DNA of 64,000 nucleotides from Clonostachys chloroleuca (taxonomy: Eukaryota > Ascomycota > Sordariomycetes > Hypocreales > Bionectriaceae): positions 20,522,001 through 20,586,000 of the forward strand of contig JBANAY010000003.1 of assembly GCA_037952775.1 (NCBI GenBank), written 5' to 3'. The notes beneath the pieces were generated by a model. It ran no database searches and was not told the DNA's origin. It was given only the letters and a program-made list of their open reading frames with translations. Below are positions 42,045 to 52,487 of this stretch, piece after piece (position 1 is the first letter of the stretch; the number at the start of each line of letters is the position of its first letter). The position numbers and the translations under genes were made by a program.

Positions 42045-42896
42045 ATGAACAATAGCAGTATGTCGAAATTCGAAGCTCTCCCCCAAGAAATCGTCATCGA
42101 AATAGGCGAGATGTGTGCCTGGCCAGCCTCATCTGAGGAACCGCCCCCTTCGAAGCACCTAGCTGCGCTCATCCGTACAAGTCGGTGGCTGTACAATTTA
42201 TTCAACGCAACTCTATATCGAAAAAATCTCAAGCAAGACGCGCCAGTCGATTCATGCGTCCTCTGGGCCGCTGAGCACGGCTGCCTGGACACCATCAAAA
42301 TGGCGGTCAGTTTTGGCACCGAAGTCAATGTTTCCGCGGCCGACGACGACGGTTTCACGCCATTGCACAAGGCAGCAGCTAAAGGCGACTCTGATATTTT
42401 AAGGCTGCTCTTAGCACAGCCTGGGATCATTGTCGCAGGCAAGTCGATCTACGGCGACACGCCACTGTCCCTCGCCATAGCTAGAGGTCATCTTCACTGC
42501 GCGAGGCTCTTGCTGGAACGCCCCAAGTATAATCTGAAAAACCTGGAAAAGAATGGGCGTACAATGCTTCATATCCTCTGTGAGAAAACGGAAGACGAAA
42601 GCGATAGCACGTTGGACTTCATTTGTTCTCTCATTGATCGAGGCTGTCCGTTAGAGGCCGAACTTGACGACAGGCTCATCGCTTTAGATATTGCCATTGG
42701 AAGACAGAGGAGAAAGATTGCCAGGCTCCTCCGCAGTTACACAATCATCTCAGGATCCGGGCATGGGTCGTCACAGACATGTCGTATCTGCCATCCAATT
42801 GATCAGCTACGTTCGGATCGAACTCTTGGTTCAGGTCATAAAAAGAGGGATTGCAAAGACATATCGATAGAATTATCGCATTCAGTTATATTATGA
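42045..42896 (+). CDS. F-box-like/ankyrin-repeat protein
   Basis: A single exon of 283 residues. The N-terminus FEALPQEIVIEIGEMCAWPA followed by LAALIRTSRWLYNLFNATLYR is an F-box-like start. Ankyrin repeats follow: CVLWAAEHGCLDTIKMAVSFG, TPLHKAAAKGDSDILRLLL, TPLSLAIARGHLHCARLLLE, MLHILCEK and ALDIAIGRQRRKIARLLRS. The architecture parallels the gene at 35353-36656, so the two are probably distant paralogues, but this copy is shorter and intact. The C-terminus (SQTCRICHPIDQLRSDR) is unusual and Cys/His containing; it may be tail sequence without function. The likely role is substrate recognition for an SCF ubiquitin ligase. The MNNSS start was chosen; MSKFEALP, five codons later, is an alternative. 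Confidence 0.85.
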   Translation: MNNSSMSKFEALPQEIVIEIGEMCAWPASSEEPPPSKHLAALIRTSRWLYNLFNATLYRKNLKQDAPVDSCVLWAAEHGCLDTIKMAVSFGTEVNVSAADDDGFTPLHKAAAKGDSDILRLLLAQPGIIVAGKSIYGDTPLSLAIARGHLHCARLLLERPKYNLKNLEKNGRTMLHILCEKTEDESDSTLDFICSLIDRGCPLEAELDDRLIALDIAIGRQRRKIARLLRSYTIISGSGHGSSQTCRICHPIDQLRSDRTLGSGHKKRDCKDISIELSHSVIL

Positions 42897-44475
42897 TGCT
42901 TCCTATTATATGGTTATTGGTAGATCATATTGCCTAGTAGTTGCTCAATAATTTACCGTGGTTATGATTATCAACTATCTCTTCAATATTATGGCCTTTT
43001 TTTGGAAAGTTGGGATTACAACACCTTCATAGTCCCGGTTATTCAGACACTAATTACCAGAACTAATTTCCACTGCTGAGCCCTCCTTCAACTAGAAATT
43101 AGCATCTCAAACCCAATCAAACATAAGAGAATTAACTTATTGCCCATTCTCTACGGCTTGGGGACTTTTCAGCCGCTGATTAGATGATCGCAAGTGTATG
43201 AGCCCTGATGTCCGTTTCAGCAGTATGCTCTACATGAAATCTCGGATATCCTCGTTATGTCTGCGTCATCAGTTTGAGTCCATGCGTCCTTGAAAACAAA
43301 TTCCAACAGCATCAGACTCAGCATATCCGGGCAAACACCATGCAATGTATATGTCCTTTGCTGAAATATAGGAAATTCCGGGTTCTTTTATCAAATGCTA
43401 TCTCAATCTAATGCAACGAAGATCCTGCCATGGTGGAAATACCTCATTATGCGAAGTGCAGCCCACAACTGCTTGTAAAAGTTTCTTTTCGAACAAGTCA
43501 GAGATATTCCTACCACTCAATTCAGATCCTGCTATTGGTGCAATTTCCTCTTTCCTCCCTGTACATCTTCACGGACAATCCTTTTCACCTACAACCGGAT
43601 GCAGACCTCGGAAAAGTTGTTGGCATGACAATTTGGTGAACTGATAAAGACATCTATGTCCAAAATAGAAAATGGAATGCCATTAAGCTCATGAGCATTC
43701 AATAGCCTCCATTTAGTTTGTAACTCGGGTATCAAGCCTCCGAAACTGGTACGGAGCCGGGGTGCTGTTGATCTTTGTGGAATGAAGCCGCTCGGCACCT
43801 CTGATCCGTATTTCTTGAACAAGACCGCCATGCACTTGTAGACTCAATTGTTTCACTTCAGATATGTTACAACACCCGTGCTACCTGCCCAACAAGGGTG
43901 CCAAGAGTCATCTCCGTAGGTGAATTTGGCCTAACTGAAAACCAAGATGGGACACGGCCCGAAAATCGCGGCATGGAAACAATCCAGTGTTTCAAGATCC
44001 TGAGGTACAGCATTGACCACTTAAAAGGCTCTTATTTACTTAGCAGAGACTTAGCATAAGCATATGGTCAGAACGGAGATCCAAGCCCCGAGTGTTACCT
44101 TAAGTCACCCCCGGGAAATTTTCAAACGGGGATATAACCGACTATTGAGATGATCATTGCCATTTAAGATATTAAACATATCCAACACAACTAGTGGCTA
44201 CCGCATTGGTATCAAATGAGGCCGGGGTGTATTCTAACCCAAGCATGACCTCTTCGAGTTTCAATTCACACTTCCCGCGACAGATCCCCGCGCATGGCTA
44301 AGTTAAGTAGAGATTTTCAAGTATATAAGTGTGGCTTTCTGGGGTATTTTGAAGTTTCACTCTTGTCTGAATATCTCTTTCACTAAGACAAACCGACTTC
44401 CAATATCCAAATCACCCTCAATATCAATTCAAAGACGCTTGTTTGCAACGACCACAAGTAAGCATTTAGCTTAAA
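42897..44475. other. Intergenic region, ending in the LPMO promoter
   Basis: AT-rich to 44.0 kb with only short frames. The last 400 bases carry the promoter elements of the LPMO gene listed separately. Confidence 0.4.
44109..44328 (+). promoter_or_regulatory. Promoter with CreA-type sites and TATA box
   Basis: SYGGRG matches occur at 44109-44114 (CCCCGG, reverse), 44222-44227 (CCGGGG) and 44286-44291 (CCCCGC, reverse). A TATATAA box lies at 44322-44328, about 150 bases before the ATG of the AA9 LPMO. CreA-mediated glucose repression of such genes is established in ascomycetes. The site matches are short, so binding is an inference. Confidence 0.5.
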
Positions 44476-45210
44476 ATGAAGGCCATCGGGCTTGTTGTCG
44501 GCGCATTCGTCGGGACAACAGTCGCTCATGGCACTGTCTCAAGCTTCAAGACAGACGGTGTCAGCAACGGCGGATGGCTTCTCGATTATTATTACATGAT
44601 CAAGAACGGCCAGACTCCTCCCAAGGTTGCCGGCTGGTATGCTGAGAACCTCGACAACGGTTTCGTCGCTCCTGATGCCTATCAGAGCACCGACATCATT
44701 TGCCACAAGGCGGCCAAGCCTGGAGAGACTTCTGCAAAGGTGGCGGCTGGTGGCACCGTTGAATTCCAGTGGACCGACTGGCCGCATCCTGGACCTATGT
44801 TTACCTATGTGGCCAAGTGCTCCAACAATGACTGCACCACAGTTGACAAGACGAGCCTGAAATGGGTGAAGATTGATGAGGCCGGAATTGACTACGCTAC
44901 TCAGGAGTGGGCGGCCACCAAGATGCAGAAGAATGGCAACAAGTGGACAACGGAGGTGCCCGCATCCCTCGCCCCTGGCAAATATGTCTTCCGCCACGAG
45001 ACCATCGGTGTCCATGGCTCTGGGTCAGCAAATGGCGCTCAGAACTACCCGCAGTGTGTGAATATCGAGGTTACTGGTTCCGGAACCGCCAATCCCACGG
45101 GTGTTGCTTACAACCAGCTTTACACTGCTAGCCACCCCGGAATTCTCTTCAACCCCTATACTACGATCACCAACTATGTGATGCCTGGACCGACTCTGTG
45201 GAAGGGTTAA
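44476..45210 (+). CDS. Lytic polysaccharide monooxygenase, family AA9
   Basis: A single exon of 244 residues. A signal peptide (MKAIGLVVGAFVGTTVA) is cleaved before His18, which becomes the N-terminal His of the copper-binding histidine brace. The second brace His is His104 in DWPHPGPM, and the axial Tyr is Tyr191 in NYPQC. His174 in FRHE fits the conserved second-sphere His. Cysteines are placed for the usual disulfides. AA9 enzymes are secreted and cleave crystalline cellulose oxidatively, using H2O2 or O2 and a reductant. There is no carbohydrate-binding module, and the protein ends shortly after the catalytic core. The promoter has CreA-type sites and a TATA box, suggesting glucose repression. 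It is one of two secreted copper enzymes here, the other being the tyrosinase at 47.1 kb. Confidence 0.96.
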   Translation: MKAIGLVVGAFVGTTVAHGTVSSFKTDGVSNGGWLLDYYYMIKNGQTPPKVAGWYAENLDNGFVAPDAYQSTDIICHKAAKPGETSAKVAAGGTVEFQWTDWPHPGPMFTYVAKCSNNDCTTVDKTSLKWVKIDEAGIDYATQEWAATKMQKNGNKWTTEVPASLAPGKYVFRHETIGVHGSGSANGAQNYPQCVNIEVTGSGTANPTGVAYNQLYTASHPGILFNPYTTITNYVMPGPTLWKG

Positions 45211-47135
45211 CTTAGGCTGAGCACCACACCCAGTAGCAAATCTATTTCATACTGGGGTTAGAATTGTTCAGATAGGAAATAAATGCATATGAACCTTTTC
45301 ACCACGATTAGCATGTCAATTTGGGTATATCTGTTTGAAGAATCATCCGCGTAGCCCCTCAATATGAAGTATCACCGAAATGTAGATATGAGGTTGAGAA
45401 AAGGGTCCGATTCAAGTGCTCCAAACTCCTCCAAATCTCCTCTCTAACACGGGTTATCATTCCAGCTATTGATAACAATGATGATGGGTTCGTTTTACGC
45501 CGGCGTGTCTCTCGCAACATAAAGGGTGTCCGACCACAGCTAAGAGCCAATGTAAGCAAACAGCTCACTGGACTTGGAGTTGTGATGGCTGATCTTGCAT
45601 CCAGCATATTTCCCTGTTCTAGAAGGCTTTCTGGATGACGCCACAGGGTGCGAGAAATATAGACCGGGCGCCGTACAGCCCAGGGAAAGATAGGTGGCGA
45701 ATACTCGTTCTCTGCTATTGGTAACATTTATTTTCCGCTTCTCACTAAAGAATAGGCTCTGAGCATGAGTCGGCCTGTGGTTCATGAATGTCATCCAGCA
45801 ACTTGACAAGCTGTTGAAGTCTATTTTGACCCTTCGGCCAGTGCTTTTGCATAGAGGCAAAGGCTACAGCGATAAACCCACGCTCAAAGTAACCATCTGT
45901 TAAGCCCCTAGTCATATGATAACAAAATTGGGAACAAATGCAGAGGTATAGGTCCAGCCAGAGTAAAAGTCGGATCAGACATGGCACCTAGATGTTTGCG
46001 TGTCACGTAGCTGGCTACAATTGAGACGTTTCTCCAACTAGAAAACCATGGCATTTAGTTCTTAGATTGTTCTAAACCAAACTTGGAGGCGTTCATGCAT
46101 ATCTACCGGAGAAAAGGCCACATGCGGTATGGTTTGGGAACATGAGGCGTCTAGGGGGTAGGAGACGACGTAACCTATATGGGGATTCGTCCACGTAATA
46201 ACACAAGTGAACAATGTCAAGCCATTTGTTCTTCAGGATCTGATAAAGATCTGCAGAGGCTCAGCGGTGTCAGGTACCCTTGTTCTTCTCCATTCACTTA
46301 ACTATCTTAATCCTGGCAAGTGACCGAAATAAAGCATGGCGCATCGAAACGCTGGTCTGAACCTGTCACAGGGAGTGGCTCACCCAATTGGCATGCCTCG
46401 ATGAAAGGTTGCAACCACCATCAATAGAGAATCACTATTTATTCTTGAATTATCATTCTCGTAGGAGTTCATTCATCATTACGATAGTTAAGATTTAACT
46501 GTAAGAACTGAACACCTAGATCTGGCGAACTCTACCAATCCACTCCGTTGCGACCATAAACATTATTGACTATGATTGCTTAACGAGTGCCGGGCCCCCT
46601 GATGCTAACGAGGCTTGCTATCCGTGCGTAAATTCAATCCAACAAGTTGAGCGAAGAGACGCGTTAGCCCACGCGGCCCTTGAAGTGCCGGGCCTAGTAG
46701 AGATTGCGTACGCGAGATGTTGTGGGGTTGACCGCCGATCCAATACGACAGTCTATCCCCTGTTTGACAGGGCAACAACTTCTGTCTCAACAATATCACG
46801 CCTCAATTATCATGGTAGCAACTATGGATACCGCTCAGCCACCCTGAGGCGTCCATGACAATGCTGGTTTGTATGCAGTAAAGGAATTCAGACGAGAGAA
46901 GCCATCGTCTCACAAGGAGTTATCCCTGGAACGAACGCGCGTCGACAGTACTGGGAAAGAAGCCATTTAGAAAATCAAGTAGAACCATCGTACGAAATAA
47001 GATGCTAATGAAAGATATATAATTAGTCTTGTCTTGGCTATTGATCACTCTTCAGATCTGCAGCGCTCATCGAATTCTGCAATCGATCCTCTGCTCATAC
47101 TCTCAAGCACATCTGAACACTGGCATCCGGCGAAA
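45211..47135. other. Intergenic region with weak coding traces
   Basis: On the minus strand at 45359-45987, adjoining frames look weakly coding (ERGFIAVAFASMQKHWPKGQ; IFPWAVRRPVYISRTLWRHP), possibly a decayed gene. A minus-strand frame at 46605-46799 also has mixed composition. Neither has a recognisable motif. The partial MITE end at 46317 lies here. Confidence 0.35.
46317..46350 (+). mobile_element. Solo MITE end
   Basis: The bases caagtgaccgaaataaagca, then tggcgcatcgaaac, match the left end of copies 1 and 2 with few differences. No matching right end was found in the following 300 bases, so only one end is called. Confidence 0.6.
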
Positions 47136-48281
47136 ATGATTTCCTCTATTCTAGGACTCCTCCTCTTAACTGCCTCCGGCGTCTCTTCTGCATCCTGGAA
47201 TACTACTTGCAGCACCCCAACGGAACGAAAGGCATGGTAAGAACCTACATCACAAATCTCATAGCGTACATCTTCAATTGGACGCTTACATTGCTACAGG
47301 AATGCTATGACAGATACGGAAAAGGCAGCTTACATCGACGCTGAGCTTTGTCTGATGAATAGCACGGCCAAAGCTGGCATCGACGGCGCCTTGAACCGCT
47401 GGGATGAGCTTGATTGGGCCCATATTACGCAATCCAATGTCATTCACAACGTTGTAAGTATACAGCCCTAGTAGGCAGGCTTTCTTGATTAGCTGACAAG
47501 GGTCTCAGGGGGCCTTTTTACCCTGGCACAGGTACTTTGTCCGGGTTCACGAATACCTCTTACAGTCTGAATGCGGTTACGAGGGCGGCCAACCCTACTG
47601 GAACGAAACTGTCGACATGGATGACCTTGCAGGCTCTGAAATCTTCGACCCCGACACTGGATTCGGCGGCGAAGGCGGTGATTGTGTGACGGATGGCCCG
47701 TTCGTCAACTTGACCTTGCACATGAGCTCAAGCTCAACGTCAGACAGCTACTGTCTGTCACGATCACTCAACTCAAACGGCTTCCAGACTGGCGCACAGG
47801 AGTACATTGACGAATGCTACAACACCGATACGTACGAGGAGGCGTTTGAATGCTACCAAGTGAATCCCCACACTGCAGGGCATTCCGCCGTCGGAGGAAC
47901 GGTAAGTGATACCTCGGTACCGATCCAAATAGTTTCAAGACAAATGCTAACCATCACTAGTTGCTTGATGTGGTTGGAAGCCCCGGTGAACCCATCTTTT
48001 ACCTTCATCATGCCAACTTGGATCGCCTCTGGTGGGAGTGGCAGCAAGCCAATCTCACCTACCGCTTGACTGATATGGGTGGACGCAACGTCCCTCTGAC
48101 CAGCTACCTTGAGCAAAATGGTATGGAGGAGCCGAGTGCTGCCTTTTTGGACTACGATGGTGATGATGGCAACGTGACCACGCTCAATCACAACCTTTGG
48201 ATGGTCGGCATCGTTGCCAATGCAACGATCAGAGAGGTTATGAACCTGGGCGGCGATCTCATTTGTGCAGAGTACGTTTGA
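47136..48281 (+). CDS. Secreted tyrosinase-type copper protein
   Basis: Four exons (47136-47236, 47300-47453, 47509-47901, 47961-48281) join in frame to 322 residues. A signal peptide (MISSILGLLLLTASGVSSA) is clear. The CuA region includes HNVGAFLPWHRYFVRVHEYLL, with the characteristic PWHR. The CuB region includes NPHTAGHSAVGGT and HHANLDRLWWEWQ. These six-His type-3 copper sites define tyrosinases, which hydroxylate monophenols and oxidise diphenols to quinones. The size is that of the short secreted fungal enzymes. Sequons NTT, NST, NET, NLT and NAT fit glycosylation. Roles may include melanin or phenol oxidation; related short fungal enzymes also act on secondary metabolites. The start was taken at ATG 47136 because it begins the signal peptide. 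Confidence 0.94.
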
Positions 48282-48550
48282 GCGTGCACCCATCCATCAC
48301 CACCGCTTGCAGGAGAAGCATGTTCTATCTCTTGATAATCCCTGGATTTTTGAAAGCTAGATTTTCTAGTACTTGTTTTCTTTTCTTGTGTTTCATTCAG
48401 TTTAATACTTGTTTTTTTATTTTTCCCGTCTATCTAGCCCTGGAGATAGAAGTAAACCATAGAATAGAGGTGATCAATGGATTCTCTTAGACATCCACTG
48501 ATATGTTTGAATCGTTTTCAATTGCAATTAGAATGGGAAACACGTCAGTA

Positions 48551-50294
48551 TCATACAGTGCTTTCAAAATTTGGAAATATCCAAGCATCAAACCCACAAG
48601 ATTCCACAAGGGCTTCCCAATCCTCCGTCGCCCATGTATTCTCCATCGATAATTCATCAAAGTTTGGTTCCACTTCTTGAGGCACCTGTTGTACAGGCGC
48701 TCGACTTTCCACGTTGATGCGGCCAAGAATACCACGAATCGTGTGCGCCTGATACCATTCTACACCCCACCGATTCAACTCCAGAAGTTTATCGGAAAAA
48801 CTCCTCGCCGACTCGGTGGCTTCGAGTAATCTCGAAACCAGCGGGCTGGGCTGGGCTGATGTCGTGCCGAGCGTGTTAAGCTGGCTCACAACTACGAGCA
48901 AGGCCCTCGAGACGAAGTAGAGGATGAAGCCCATCTCCGTGAACGGCGAGTGTGTCAGTTCCCCATCCAACCAGGACAACGTCTGAATAGCTTCATGAAC
49001 TACAAGTTCGCGCTGCTGTTCCACAATTGCCTTCAGCTCAGATACAGCCGGGCCTTCTCCTAGCTCAGAGAGCTTTACCCCAAGCACAATGAGGAGCCGG
49101 TTATTGTGCACATACATTTGCAGCGCACGTGAAGTATCATGGTCGTAAAGGTGAAGATGTGAGCTGACAAGATTTTGGCAGCGATCGAGGAGATGGAAAA
49201 TTGACGTAATCTGCCCCAGAAGCTTGCTCGTTTCGGAGCGTTGTGTGATATACAAGCTTCTAATAATTCTTTCGAGATGGCATGCCAAGGCTACAAAGTC
49301 GTCGAATGCAATGTCAGAGGGAGATGCAGGTCCAGTCTCCCGTCTGCGGAGAAGAGAGCGGTCCAGGGCAATCCAGTAGTCTTGGTGCAGGTTGGGAGTG
49401 TGTCCATATGTCGCAGCCTTGAACACGTCCATAAACATGCAGGATTTCCAGAGCTGTCGTCGAAACCGGGCATCATCTGTATCCTCGTTGGCTCTGAGAG
49501 ATTCATCAAGTTTGAGGTCTTGTGCCATTTTGCACATAAGCGCCATGGTGATAGCCACGTTGAGAAAGTCGGTGTAGTCTTTATTTAAAATCTCAAATCT
49601 GGCACAGGCAATGACCAAGGCCTGTACAGTCTGGATTTTAGGCTCGTATCTAGCTCGTAAGCTGAACATTTGGGAGATTTGTTCCTGAATGAAACCTCTA
49701 GTGTATTCCAAATCTCTCCATGATGCAATGGCCAGCCGATGTTTAGCTGCGATTGCGCATATCACAGCTTCCAGCAAAGGCGTGGGCGGATAGGCCTGGA
49801 TCGAGTAGGAAGAAATAACGGGGAAAAAGGGCTGGATGTGCTTTAGGTAGATGTCGAACAAGTGACTCTTGACGTTGGGATCGAGGTCCAGCACGTTTCG
49901 GTCCAGCCCATTCCGACGTTGAACAGACGATTGATCTAACGTAGGTCTAGGCGCATTTGAGCCAGGCTGCTTCTCTCCGCTATAGAGATCGCTCGGATTG
50001 CCGCCGAAATTGGACGTGGGCCCCCAAAAGGTCGTTCTTGAGGATGCCTCCAACACCGTAGTTCTATACAGTTGCTGGGCATTGGCCGCCCAAGGCTGGT
50101 TGTCCATTGCGCATTTTAAATCGTATTTTTCACAACGACTGCATTGAGGAGTAAACGATGTCGAAGACGACCAGTCGCAGCGAAGTTTTAGTCTGGATTC
50201 AATAGTCAGCCGGCAGCCACACTCAAATTCCCACACGAAGAAGGATAGAGTTGAAGACGTACTTTTTGCAGGGATCGCACATCCAGGACTTCAT
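48551..50294 (-). CDS. Zn2Cys6 transcription factor
   Basis: A short exon 1 (50294-50263, 32 nt) and a long exon 2 (50192-48551) flank a 70-nt intron that splits the zinc cluster, giving 557 residues. The cluster is C6-x2-C9-x6-C16-x11-C28-x2-C31-x6-C38 (CDPCKKLKLRC; CSRCEKYDLKC) directly at the N-terminus. The body includes a fungal_trans-like central region (PFFPVISSYSIQ, LWKSCMFMDVFKAATYGHTP). Without the spliced first exon the frame has no proper zinc cluster, so this gene model is required. It shares a 320-bp divergent promoter with the next Zn2Cys6 gene. Nuclear regulator; targets unknown. Confidence 0.9.
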
Positions 50295-50614
50295 GGCTGA
50301 TTCCGCAGCTATAGCTATCTTCAATGAGTCGATAGCGAGTTACAGAAGGCTGAATGCGTCCTCGGGCACGGTTTGGCGGCGTCAGGCATCTTCTAATGTC
50401 TCGTCGATGATGGGTTTGAGTTCACACGCCTACCTTTGTGATAGAAGTAGAAAAGGTTAAGCAGCTAGCGCTAATTATTAATACGCGCCCTACCGAATTC
50501 ACCATCATCTGAAATCTCCACAATTGTCACTCCCTCAAATCTTGACCCATTCAAAATGTCAACCTATTACCCGATAATCAACAAACAAATATATCGCTGA
50601 GTTTCAATTTGCGG
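50295..50614. promoter_or_regulatory. Divergent promoter of two zinc-cluster regulators
   Basis: Only 320 bp separate the start codons of two Zn2Cys6 genes transcribed away from each other. Shared control is likely from the spacing. No TATA box or paired CGG site stands out. Confidence 0.5.
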
Positions 50615-51679
50615 ATGGAGTCGCGCGCAGCCAAACGGCTACGGGTAAACAAAGCTTGCCTTCCATGTCGAGCAGCGAAGCGAAGGTGGTGAAAAAGAAT
50701 GATTTCCTCGCTTCTTTTTCCATAGCTAACCTATCATGCTTCTCAGATGCGAGGGCGAAGTCCCGTGTGCCCGCTGCGTGTCGAAGAATCTCTCTTGTGC
50801 TCTAGATGATGACGGGTCCTCTTCTCAGCTCGAGCTACGGTACTTGAATGAATCGGTCCAAAATGGCGAGCCTTTACCACTGCGCCTTGACCTACCTCCG
50901 GGGGCAGTCTCGTCCGCAACTTTTCTTATCAATAGGTAGTGTATCCAGGATACCCGGATAGGGCACCAGAGGACAACACCTAACTCAAACACTTTAGATA
51001 TTTCGATGAGATTTCTCCTTTTTGGCCACTTGTTGACCGTTCCGATCTGGCCGTAGAGCCCTTCGCACCGCCTCTCTTGACTCGATCGATCTGTCTGATT
51101 GCCGCAACATACTTGAGCAAAGATCCTTTCCACGACCAGGTTGTCGACGACATTCTTGCCTCTGTCCAGCAATGCTTCGATTCATTTGAAGTCGCCACCA
51201 TGCCTGCTCTCTGGAGTCTTCAGTCCTTCCTACTACTGATTACCTGTCCTAGAATCGAACAGGTGTCGATGTTGGTTAGCGCCGCCGGCCGCATGGCTCT
51301 ACTCCTAGGGCTTCACAAACCGCAGAACCCAAGGCTCTTCCTTTTTTGGTCCTGTGTCTTGGCTAGTCGGTGGGATTCGCTCAGAGATGCCGACGGTCGG
51401 GCTACTAGCAGGCCGTGCCCTGATCTCATGACATTTGCCCCCAGTTCTGGACCGGAGGAAGCCACCATCTTCACCTGGTTTTTCGATATGGTTGCTGATG
51501 CAGATGGAGAAAGATGCGGAAGTAATGCCGGGGCTCAACTTCATGGGAATGACTGGGAAACGCATCTGCATCAGATGGGAGCTGCCATCATCACTCAGAG
51601 TCCAGGACTAAAGGAGATGATGGTATTGACAAGAATGTACCTGAGGGGGAGGTTGATGAGCACATCGTGCAGCATATAG
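50615..51679 (+). CDS. Zn2Cys6 transcription factor, apparently shortened
   Basis: Exons 50615-50685, 50747-50935 and 50998-51679 (introns 61 and 62 nt) give about 313 residues. The cluster is C15-x2-C18-x6-C25-x5-C31-x2-C34-x6-C41 (CLPCRAAKRRC; CARCVSKNLSC). The central region starts normally (YFDEISPFWPLVDRSD, LQSFLLLITCPRIEQVSML, GRMALLLGLHKPQNP, FWSCVLASRWDSLRD) and then loses resemblance to the family after about residue 215. In another frame just beyond, DEHIVQHIGGLAKQCRASNL runs to a stop near 51760, so a frameshift or missed intron may hide a longer C-terminus. Zinc-cluster regulators are usually 500-900 residues, so truncation or a rearranged 3' end is likely. It could be a decayed gene or a DNA-binding competitor. 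Confidence 0.65.
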
Positions 51680-52487
51680 GAGGGCTGGCCAAGCAGTGCC
51701 GCGCTTCAAATCTCAACCCTTTTGCTTCCGTGCTTCAAGGGCTGGGGGTTGAAAAATGAGGATACATATTGACAGAGCATCCAGGGAAGCTGAGCGTCGG
51801 TGCTTGAGGATCCAGAGTCCACTATCTTACCCCAATCTCACCCCAGAACAAAAAGAAGAAAAACCCTAATTTTCACTCACGCATGGTCATGCCCGATGAG
51901 AACAGCACCGCATGTGCCGTGGAGCCGATGCCCTGGCTTCAAATGTGACGTTGGGTCCCACAGCCACCAGCTCCTGAAAACACTGGATTTCGCAAAGGAC
52001 TGGGGTTTCCCCCATCTGGTACCTACATGTGATCTATCCGCAGTTATTCCAGATTCCAGATTGTGCAAGATCTCAAGATGAACTGTTCAGGTGGTGTCAC
52101 TGCGGGAGAGCGGGCCAACATTCCAGGCAGGTATTCTCGACAACATCCGCTCTTTGTTCACCACGACATGAAATTCTTCCAGAAAATTTCGGCACTTGCG
52201 GCACAGGGCTGGATTATTTGATTCTGACCCGAATACTTTCTCCATATTGCAGGGCCGATCCTGGACTAAGATTATAGCGTGCCACTCCGAACCCGCTCAC
52301 CCGCTTCACTGTGGATCTGCTTCGACATGATGGGCTGGCCGGATCGGACCTGAGTGAAAGTAGGGAGAGAGTTCGGTGTCTTTTTATTTTTAGGTGGGAG
52401 GATAAATACCCTCCGTATTTCCTAGTCTTACACTCTGACCTCACAGGGGCTCCTCAAGTTTATTGTTTGACTATCCGACTTGGAACC
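51680..52487. other. Intergenic region
   Basis: It contains the uncertain 3' continuation of the shortened regulator and the promoter of the MFS gene. An open frame at 51800-52081 has mixed composition but no recognised motif. Confidence 0.35.
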
